A program made the translations under genes and the position numbers. This document shows positions 12,601-20,343 of a DNA stretch of 28,086 nucleotides, one piece after another. Location of the stretch: NCBI GenBank assembly GCA_900893395.1, contig CAAHFI010861201.1, positions 1-28,086 of the forward strand, given 5' to 3'. The notes below the pieces were generated by a model, which did no database searches, was not told the DNA's origin, and saw only the letters and a program-made list of their open reading frames with translations. This DNA is from Euglena gracilis. Lineage: Eukaryota; Euglenozoa; Euglenophyceae; Euglenales; Euglenaceae. Numbering within the stretch: the first letter of the stretch is position 1; every line of letters starts with the position of its first letter.

Positions 12601-15600
12601 GGGACTGGCAGAGGCCGAGGCCGTGTGAGCGCCGGCTGGGGCGGGGCTGGCGGAGGCCGCGGGCGGCGGCGAGGGCGAGGCGGGGCCGGAGGCGGAGGGC
12701 GTCGTAGCCCCCGGCTCGGGGCTGGGGCTGCCGGAGGGACTGCCAGACGGCGAGCCGCTGGCGGACCCCGACGGCACCACCGCGCCGCGCGGGCTGGGGC
12801 TGGGGCTGTCGTAGTTGCCCCCACCGCAGGCACAGCAGGCGTACGTGCAGTCGATGCCGTTCACCGCGTACTGCCCCCAGGGTTCCGCCCGCCCAGCAGC
12901 CGGGACCCACGGACAACCGGGAGGGAGAGGGGGGGAGCCAAAACGGACCGCCAGCGCGCCAGTGCGGGGAGGAGAAGGCCACCCATATGGGGTCCCCGCA
13001 GCCTGCCGGACACTCCCTCCCCTTCCCCACCCCCCATCCCCCGCCACAGGCACCCGCAGGCACAGGCCCGCCTGCCAGTGTGGGGCGGAGCCCTGGTCGG
13101 TCGAAGGTGCCCATGGACGACGGCCACCCATCTCCATAGGTGCCTGCAAAGGTGCACCACTGCTTGCTGCTGGGGGCACCGCCCCCTGTCCCCACCACGC
13201 AACACGGGGGGCAGGGGAGGAGGGCACCGAGCTGACCCCCTAACAGGCCCCCCTCAGGGCGACCCTCGCGCACACTGGGAAGTGCGAGTGAAACTGTGTG
13301 CCTGGCCCGACCCTCCCCACGCTCCCTCTGATGGTGGAAGGGGGTGGGGAGGGTGGAAGGTCCCCGGAAACCACTGCCCCGTGCGTATGCCCTTGGAAAT
13401 CAAGCCCATATCCAGTTGTTTTCCAAAAGGTAAAAGGAACCCAACGGCGGCGGCAAATAAAAGCAAAGCCTTACGGACGTCCAGGGATCCAGGGACCCAG
13501 TGATACTCACATACACACACACACAACACAACATGCACAAGGTGTGCAGTGAACGACCCCGTGGGGGAGGGGGAGGGATCACGTCACGACAACCAACCAG
13601 GGGGGGCGGTGGCTGTAGTCCGCACACGTGTTGCCGTTGGAGTCCATCCAGTCGGCCGGCTGGTCCAGGCAGGTGATGGGGCTGCCGGCGGGCGACTCCG
13701 AGGGACTGGCAGAGGCCGAGGCCGTGTGAGCGCCGGCTGGGGCGGGGCTGGCGGAGGCCGCGGGCGGCGGCGAGGGCGAGGCGGGGCCGGAGGCGGAGGG
13801 CGTCGTAGCCCCCGGCTCGGGGCTGGGGCTGCCGGAGGGACTGCCAGACGGCGAGCCGCTGGCGGACCCCGACGGCACCACCGCGCCGCGCGGGCTGGGG
13901 CTGGGGCTGTCGTAGTTGCCCCCACCGCAGGCACAGCAGGCGTACGTGCAGTCGATGCCGTTCACCGCGTACTGCCCCCAGGGTTCCGCCCGCCCAGCAG
14001 CCGGGACCCACGGACAACCGGGAGGGAGAGGGGGGGAGCCAAAACGGACCGCCAGCGCGCCAGTGCGGGGAGGAGAAGGCCACCCATATGGGGTCCCCGC
14101 AGCCTGCCGGACACTCCCTCCCCTTCCCACCCCCCATCCCCCGCCACAGGCACCCGCAGGCACAGGCCCGCCTGCCAGTGTGGGGCGGAGCCCTGGTCGG
14201 TCGAAGGTGCCCATGGACGACGGCCACCCATCTCCATAGGTGCCTGCAAAGGTGCACCACTGCTTGCTGCTGGGGCACCGCCCCCTGTCCCCTCACCACG
14301 CAACACGGGGGGCAGGGGAGGAGGGCACCGAGCTGACCCCCTAACAGGCCCCCCTGAGGGCGACCCTCGCGCACACTGGGAAGTGCGAGTGAAACTGTGT
14401 GCCTGGCCCGACCCTCCCCACGCTCCCTCTGATGGTGGAAGGGGGGTGGGGAGGGTGGAAGGTCCCCGGAAACCACTGCCCCGTGCGTATGCCCTTGGAA
14501 ATCAAGCCCATATCCAGTTGTTTTCCAAAAGGTAAAAGGAACCCAACGGCGGCGGCAAATAAAAAGCAAAGCCTTACGGACGTCCAGGGATCCAGGGACC
14601 CAGTGATACTCACATACACACACACACACACACAAACATGCACAAGGTGTGCAGTGAACGACCCCGTGGGGGAGGGGGAGGGATCACGTCACGACAACCA
14701 CCAGGGGGGGCGGTGGCTGTAGTCCGCACACGTGTTGCCGTTGGAGTCCATCCAGTCGGCCGGCTGGTCCAGGCAGGTGATGGGGCTGCCGGCGGGCGAC
14801 TCCGAGGGACTGGCAGAGGCCGAGGCCGTGTGAGCGCCGGCTGGGCGGGGCTGGCGGAGGCCGCGGCGGCGGCGAGGGCGAGGCGGGGCCGGAGGCGGAG
14901 GGCGTCGTAGCCCCCGGCTCGGGGCTGGGGCTGCCGGAGGGACTGCCAGACGGCGAGCCGCTGGCGGACCCGACGGCACCACCGCGCCGCGCGGGCTGGG
15001 GCTGGGGCTGTCGTAGTTGCCCCCACCGCAGGCACAGCAGGCGTACGTGCAGTCGATGCCGTTCACCGCGTACTGCCCCCAGGGTTCCGCCCGCCCAGCA
15101 GCCGGGACCCACGGACAAACCGGGAGGGAGAGGGGGGAGGCCAAAACGGACCGCCAGCGCGCCAGTGCGGGGAGGAGAAGGCCACCCATATGGGGTCCCC
15201 GCAGCCTGCCGGACACTCCCTCCCCTTCCCCACCCCCCATCCCCCGCCACAGGCCCCGCAGGCACAGGCCCGCCTGCCAGTGGGGGCGGAGCCCTGGTCG
15301 GTCGAAGGTGCCCATGGACGACGGCACCCATCTCCATAGGTGCCTGCAAAGGTGCACCACTGCTTGCTGCTGGGGGCACCGCCCCCTGTCCCCTCACCAC
15401 GCAACACGGGGGGGCACGGGAGGAGGGCACCGAGCTGACCCCCTAACAGGCCCCCTGAGGGCGACCCTCGGCGACACTGGGAAGTGCGAGTGAAACTGTG
15501 TGCCTGGCCCGACCCTCCCACGCTCCCTCTGATGGTGGAGAGGCCGTGTGAGCGCCGGCTGGGGCGGGGCTGGCGGAGGCCGCGGGCGGCGGCGAGGGCG

Positions 15601-18600
15601 AGGCGGGGCCGGAGGCGGAGGCGTCGTAGCCCCCGGTCGGGGCTGGGGCTGCCGGAGGGACTGCCAGACGGCGAGCCGCTGGCGGACCCCGACGGCACCA
15701 CCGCGCCGCGCGGGCTGGGGCTGGGGCTGTCGTAGTTGCCCCACCGCAGGCACAGCAGGCGTACGTGCAGTCGATGCCGTTCACCGCGTACTGCCCCCAG
15801 GGTTCCGCCGCGCCCAGCAGCCGGGACCCACGGACAACCGGGAGGGAGAGGGGGGGAGCCAAAAAGGACCGCCAGCGCGCCAGTGCGGGGAGGAGAGGGA
15901 CTGGCAGAGGCCGAGGCCGTGTGAGCGCCGGCTGGGGCGGGCGCGAGGCGCGCGGCGGCGAGGGCGAGGCGGGGGCCGGAGGGCGGAGAGGGCGTCTGCC
16001 CCCGGCTCGGGGCTGGGGCTGCCGGAGACTGCCAGACGGCGAGCCGCTGGCGGACCCGACGGCACCACCGCGCCGCGCGGGCTGGGGCTGGGGCTGTCGT
16101 AGATTGCCCCCACCGCAGGCACAGCAGGCGTACGTGCAGTCGATGCCGTTCACCGCGTACTGCCCCCAGGTTCCGCCCGCCCAGCAGCGGGACCACGGAC
16201 AACCGGGAGGGAGAGGGGGGGGGAGCCAAAACGGACCGCCAGCGCGCCAGTGCGGGGAGGAGAAGGCCACCCATATGGGGTCCCCAGCCTGCCGGACACT
16301 CCTCCCTTCCCACCCCCCATCCCCCGCCACAGGCACCCGCAGGCACAGGCCCGCCTGCCAGTGTGGGCGGAGCCCTGGTCGGTCGAAGGTGCCCATGGAC
16401 GACGGCCACCCATCTCCATAGGTGCCTGCAAAGGTGCACCACTGCTTGCTGCTGGGGGCACCGCCCCCTGTCCCCTCACCACGCAACACGGGGGGCAGGG
16501 GAGGAGGGCACCGAGCTGACCCCCTAACAGGCCCCCTCAGGGCGACCCTCGCGCACACTGGGAAGTGCGAGTGAAACTGTGTGCCTGGCCCGACCCTCCC
16601 CACGCTCCCTCTGATGGTGGAAGGGGGGAGGGTGGAAGGTCCCCGAAACCACTGCCCCGTGCGTATGCCCTTGGAAATCAAGCCCATATCCAGTTGTTTT
16701 CCAAAAGGTAAAAGGAACCCAACGGCGGCGAAATAAAAGCAAAGCCTTACGGACGTCCAGGGATCCAGGGACCCAGTGATACTCACATACACACACACAC
16801 ACAAAACATGCACAAGGTGTGCAGTGAACGACCCCGTGGGGGAGGGGGAGGGATCACGTCACGACAACCAACCAGGGGGGGGCGGTGGGCTGTAGTCCGC
16901 ACACGTGTTGCCGTTGGAGTCCATCCAGTCGGCCGAGGCAGGTGATGGGGCTGCCGGCGGGCGACTCCGAGGGACTGGCAGAGGCCGAGGCCGTGTGAGC
17001 GCCGGCTGGGGCGGGGCTGGCGGAGGCCGCGGGCGGCGGCGAGGGCGAGGCGGGGCCGGAGGCGGAGGGCGTCGTAGCCCCCGGCTCGGGCTGGGGCTGC
17101 CGGAGGGACTGCCAGACGGCGAGCCGCTGGCGGACCCCGACGGCACCACGCGCCGCGCGGGCTGGGGCTGGGGCTGTCGTAGTTGCCCCCACCGCAGGCA
17201 CAGCAGGCGTACGTGCAGTCGATGCCGTTCACCGCGTACTGCCCCCAGGGTTCCGCCCGCCAGCAGCCGGGACCCACGGACAACCGGGAGGGAGAGGGGA
17301 GGGAGCCAAACGGACCGCCAGCGCGCCAGTGCGGGGAGGAGAAGGCCACCCATATGGGGTCCCCGCAGCCTGCCGGACACTCCCTCCTTCCCCACCCCCC
17401 ATCCCCCGCCACAGGCACCCGCAGGCACAGGCCCGCCTGCCAGTGTGGGGCGGAGCCCTGGTCGGTCGAAGGTGCCCATGGACGACGGCCCCATCTCCAT
17501 AGGTGCCTGCAAAGGTGCACCACTGCTTGCTGCTGGGGGCACCGCCCCCTGTCCCCTCACCGCAACACGGGGGGCAGGGGAGGAGGGCACCGAGCTGACC
17601 CCCTAACAGGCCCCCCTGAGGGCGACCCTCGCGCACACTGGGAAGTGCGAGTGAAACTGTGTGCCTGGCCCGACCCTCCCCACGCTCCCTCTGATGGTGG
17701 AAGGGGGGTGGGGAGGTGGAAGGTCCCCGGAAACCACTGCCCGTGCGTATGCCCTTGGAAATCAAGCCCATATCCAGTTTGTTTTCCAAAAGGTAAGGAA
17801 CCCAACGGCGGCGGCAAATAAAAACAAAGCCTTACGGACGTCCAGGGATCCAGGGACCCAGTGATACTCACATACACACACACACAACACACACAATCAG
17901 CACAAGGTGTGCAGTGAACGACCCGCGTGGGGAGGGGGAGGGATCACGTCACGACAACCAACCAGGGGGGGCGGTGGCTGTAGTCCGCACACGTGCGGTG
18001 TTGCCGTTGGAGTCCATCCAGTCGGCCGGCTGGTCCAGGCAGGTGATGGGCTGCCGGCGGGCGACTCCGAGGGACTGGCAGAGGCCGAGGCCGTGTGGCG
18101 CCGGCTGGGGCGGGGCTGGCGGAGGCGCGGGCGGCGGCGAGGGCGAGGCGGGGCCGGAGGCGGAGGGCGTCGTAGCCCCCGGCTCGGGGCTGGGGCTGCC
18201 GGAGGGACTGCCAGACGGCGAGCCGCTGGCGGACCCGACGGCACCCACCGCGCGCGGCGCTGGGGCTGGGGCTGTCGTAGTTGCCCCCACCGCAGGCACA
18301 GCAGGCGTACGTGCAGTCGATGCCGTTCACCGCGTACTGCCCCCAGGGTTCCGCCCGCCCAGCAGCCGGGACCCACGGACAACCGGGAGGGAGGGGGGGG
18401 GGGAAAAACGCCGCGCGCCAGCCAGTGCGGGGAGGAGAAGGCCACCCATATGGGGTCCCCGCAGCCTGCCGGACACTCCTCCCTTCCCACCCCCCATCCC
18501 CCGCCACAGGCACCCGCAGGCACAGGCCCGCCTGCCAGTGTGGGGCGGAGCCCTGGTCGGTCGAAGGTGCCCATGGACGACGGCCACCCATCTCCATAGG

Positions 18601-20215
18601 TGCCTGCAAAGGTGCACCACTGCTTGCTGCTGGGGGCACCGCCCCCTGTCCCTCACCACGCAACACCACGCAACACGGGGGGCAGGGAGGAGGGCACCGA
18701 GCTGACCCCCTAATGGCTCCCCTGAGGGCGACCCTCGCACACACTGGGAAGTTCGTGTGCCCGACCCTCCCACGCTCCTCTGATGGGAAAGGTGTGGGGA
18801 GGGTGGAAGGTCCCCTGAAACCACTGTCCCGTGCGTATGCCCTTGGAAATCAAAGCCCATATCCAGTTGTTTTCCAAAAGGTAAAAAGGAACCCAACGGC
18901 AGCGGGAAATAAAGCAAAGCCTCACGGACGGCACGCCCAGGGACCCAGTGATACTCACACACACACAAACAACATGCACAAGGAGTGCAGTGAACGACCC
19001 GTGGGGAGGGGAGGGATCACGTCACGACAACCAACCAGGGGGGGCGGTGGCTGTAGTCCGCACACGTGTTGCCGTTGGAGTCCATCTCAGTCGGCGGCTG
19101 GTCCAGGCAGGTGAGGGGCTGCCGGCGGGCGACTCCGAGGGACTGGCGGAGGCCGAGGCCGTGTGAGCGCCGGCGGGGGCGGTGGCGGAGGCCGCGGGCG
19201 GCGGCGAGGGCGAGGCGGGGCCGGAGACCGAGAGGCGTCGTAAGCCCCCGGCTCGGGGCTGGGGCTGCCGGAGGGACTGCCAGACGCGAGCCGCTGGCGG
19301 ACCCCGACGGCACCACCGCGCCGCGCGGCTGGGGCTGGGCTGTCGTAGTTGCCCCCACCGCAGGCCAAGCAGGCGTACGTGGAGTCGATGCCGTTCACCG
19401 CGTACTGCCCCCAGGGTTCCGCCGCCCAGCAGCCGGGACCCACGGACAACCGGGAGGAGGGGGGGATCCAAAAACGGACCGCCAGCGCGCCAGTGCGGGG
19501 AGGAGAAGGCCCCATACCGGGTCCCGCAGCCTGCCGGACACTCCTCCCTTCCCACCCACCCCCCCCATCCCCCGCCACAGGCACCCGCAGGCACAGTGGG
19601 GCGGAGCCCTGGTCGGTCGAAGGTGCCCATGGACGACGGCCACCCATCTCCATAGGTGCCGGCAAAGGTGCACCACTGCTTGCTGCTGGGGCACCGCCCC
19701 CTTCCCCTCACCACGCACACGGGGGGCAGGGGAGGAGGCACCGAGCTGACCCCCTAAATGGGCTCCCCTGAGGGCGACCCTCGCGCACACTGGAAGTTCC
19801 GTGTGCCCGACCCTCCCCACGCTCCTCTGATGGTGGAAGGGGGGTGGGGAGGGTGGAAGGTCCCCTGAAACCACTGTCCCGTGCGTATGCCCTTGGAAAT
19901 CAAGCCCATATCCAGTGTTTTTCCAAAAGGTAAAAGGAACCCAACGGCAGCGGGAAATATAAGCAAAGCCTCATGGACGGCACGCCCAGGGACCCAGTGA
20001 TACTCACACACACACAAAACAACATGCACAAGGAGTGCAGTGAACGACCCCGTGGGGGAGGGGGAGGGATCACGTCACGACAACCAACCAGGGGGGCGGT
20101 GGCTGTAGTCCGCACACGTGTTGCCGTTGGAGTCCATCCAGTCGGCCGGCTGGTCCAGGCAGGTGATGGGCTGCCGGCGGGCGACTCCGAGGGACTGGCG
20201 AGGCCGAGGCCGTGT
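1..20215 (-). CDS. Candidate multi-exon gene: repeated Cys-rich modules with Ser/Pro-rich linkers
   Basis: On the minus strand each repeat unit supplies three segments, in the correct order, that together make one Cys-rich module. A is CLDQPADWMDSNGNTCADY, B is QWCTFAGTYGDGW followed by PSSMGTF, and C is YAVNGIDCTYACCACGGG. A spacer of about 430 bp separates A from B and one of about 230 bp separates B from C. C then reads straight through a linker of about 80 residues, made almost only of Ser, Pro, Gly and Ala, into the next A. From memory, modules of the type CxDxxxWxDSxGxxCxxY...WC...GTFxxYAxNG...ACCACGGG recur in predicted extracellular proteins of dinoflagellate and stramenopile algae. 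SP-type linkers suggest O-glycosylation and a cell-surface or wall role (inference). I count 18 A, 19 B and 19 C copies. Neither gene end lies in the window, and no signal peptide or promoter was recognised. The alternative is an exon-derived satellite that is no longer expressed. Confidence 0.6.
8473..8703 (-). other. Probable intron 2 between exons B and C (representative unit)
   Basis: About 231 bp separate GTF from YAVNG. The acceptor GGGGGCAG/TAC is clear and phase 0. Domain spacing puts the donor after TTC, where the intron would begin GA, a non-canonical donor reported in dinoflagellates. A GT donor in the same phase exists deeper in (8664) but would add about 14 residues to exon B. 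The interior is GC-rich, with a CCCTCCCCTTCCCC-type tract and no recognised feature. Confidence 0.4.
8704..8770 (-). CDS. Representative core exon B of the Cys-rich module
   Basis: This short segment reads SKQWCTFAGTYGDGW followed by PSSMGTF. It supplies the WC and the YGxGW...GTF part of the module that exons A and C lack, and it lies between them in the right order and strand. With a GT-AG intron (8771-9196) it joins exon A in frame and creates an extra cysteine (PPC-SKQWC), giving eight cysteines per module. A second good acceptor, TTTGCAG/G, lies inside the segment, so the 5' edge is uncertain. The segment is present in all 19 copies, for example near 50, 1125, 4345, 9831 and 19645. Confidence 0.55.
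8771..9196 (-). other. Probable intron 1 between exons A and B (representative unit)
   Basis: About 426 bp with GT at the 5' end and AG at the 3' end in minus-strand sense, phase 2 on both sides. It contains the TG/CA microsatellite and a hydrophobic but repeat-derived reading frame. No domain was recognised in it. Equivalent segments recur in every unit. Confidence 0.45.
9197..9570 (-). CDS. Representative core exon: module end (C), Ser/Pro linker, next module start (A)
   Basis: The frame opens at TAC after a CAG acceptor (9571-9573) and reads YAVNGIDCTYACCACGGG. It then gives a linker with SPSPSP, SGSPSGSPSGS and SPSPPP runs, then CLDQPADWMDSNGNTCADYS and HRPP. Unspliced, the frame meets a TGA at 9178-9180. 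Cysteines sit in C (four, in DCTYACCAC) and in A (two). The same open exon occurs in ten consecutive copies whose coding cores are 3729-4088, 4822-5181, 5917-6276, 7016-7375, 8113-8472, 9211-9570, 10311-10670, 11411-11770, 12511-12870 and 13612-13971. The 3' boundary used here is a GT donor at 9196/9195. It is phase-matched to a CAG acceptor before exon B at 8770 and is my best guess, not proven. Confidence 0.62.
14616..14634. repeat. CA dinucleotide microsatellite (longest of one per unit)
   Basis: An uninterrupted A(CA)9 tract. Shorter or interrupted versions recur once per unit, for example near 416, 2545, 4720, 9111, 11311, 16788, 17871 and 20003. In minus-strand sense the tract lies in probable intron 1. 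Its length varies between otherwise nearly identical units. Confidence 0.9.
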
Positions 20216-20225
20216 GAGCGCCGGC
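14684..20225 (-). pseudogene. Right-edge array units with broken or diverged exon copies
   Basis: The copies anchored at 14684, 16854, 17944, 19017 and 20070 keep the exon order, but none has an open C-linker-A exon. The copy near 19375 reads NGIDSTYACLACGGG, so two of the four exon C cysteines are replaced (C to S and C to L), which is a real substitution and not an indel. The copy at 17944 has a small insertion in exon A (CGTGCGGTGTTGCC on the plus strand). The last copy keeps only exon A and part of the linker before the LINE junction. Confidence 0.6.
15541..15896. repeat. Truncated, rearranged array unit
   Basis: At about 15,540 the sequence jumps from the intron motif CTCTGATGGTGGA straight into the linker motif GAGGCCGTGTGAGCG, removing about 380 bp including the CA tract and exon A. 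At about 15,896 it jumps again, from TGCGGGGAGGAGA into GGGACTGGCAGAGG, removing about 730 bp including exon B. Both junctions fall in a few bases of shared sequence (GGA/GAG and GAGA/GGGA). The result is three linker exons within about 1.1 kb where two would be expected. Confidence 0.8.
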
Positions 20226-20245
20226 GGGGGGGGGGGGGGGGGGGG
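20226..20245. repeat. Run of 20 G at the array/LINE junction
   Basis: The array motif GAGCGCCGGC is followed by 20 consecutive G and then by LINE 3' UTR sequence starting TTCGGTCGG. In the neighbouring unit this spot reads GCGCCGGCGGGGGCGG, so about five of the G can belong to the array. The rest is either a C tail on the LINE RNA, slippage, or an assembly or sequencing artefact. Confidence 0.85.
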
Positions 20246-20340
20246 TTCGGTCGGAGCGGTGAGGGTCACTCACCGCGGGGCGCTATGTGAGCCCATAGAG
20301 TAGGACTCCAGGATATGCTCAGCGCCCCTTCCCTCCTCCT
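20246..20340 (-). other. LINE 3' UTR
   Basis: 95 bp between the ORF2 stop (20341-20343) and the G run. It has no poly(A) tail or AATAAA in sense direction. In sense it ends with a hairpin, then TCCGACCGAA, then the C run. Confidence 0.7.
20256..20276 (-). other. Perfect 8-bp hairpin at LINE 3' end
   Basis: GCGGTGAG and CTCACCGC pair perfectly around a 5-nt loop, 10 nt before the element end. 3' stem-loops are recognised by the RT in some stringent LINEs. The role here is inferred. Confidence 0.65.
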
Positions 20341-20343
20341 TCA

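Larger units (their letters stand above)
1..20225. repeat. Tandem array of ~1.1-kb units (about 18 copies)
   Basis: A direct head-to-tail repeat fills the left 20 kb and is cut by the left window edge. Using the motif TCACGTCACGACAACC as an anchor, copies start at 481, 1547, 2615, 3696, 4789, 5884, 6983, 8080, 9178, 10278, 11378, 12478, 13579, 14684, 16854, 17944, 19017 and 20070. Spacing is 1,093-1,105 bp in the core and 1,053-1,090 bp near the edges; the 2,170-bp step holds a rearranged unit. Core units differ mainly in homopolymer and CA-repeat length, while outer units also carry many single-base indels and shared substitutions. Each unit has a CA tract, a plus-strand AATAAA, and minus-strand exon-like segments. 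All copies face the same way. Confidence 0.98.

Noticed and set aside
1-20225. Array as rDNA, centromere or telomere repeat
   Set aside because: There is no rRNA-like sequence and no telomere motif. The minus-strand Cys-rich exons explain the unit better, though a subtelomeric or centromeric site cannot be excluded.
1-20225. CRISPR array
   Set aside because: Units are about 1.1 kb without short direct repeats and unique spacers, and the setting is eukaryotic.
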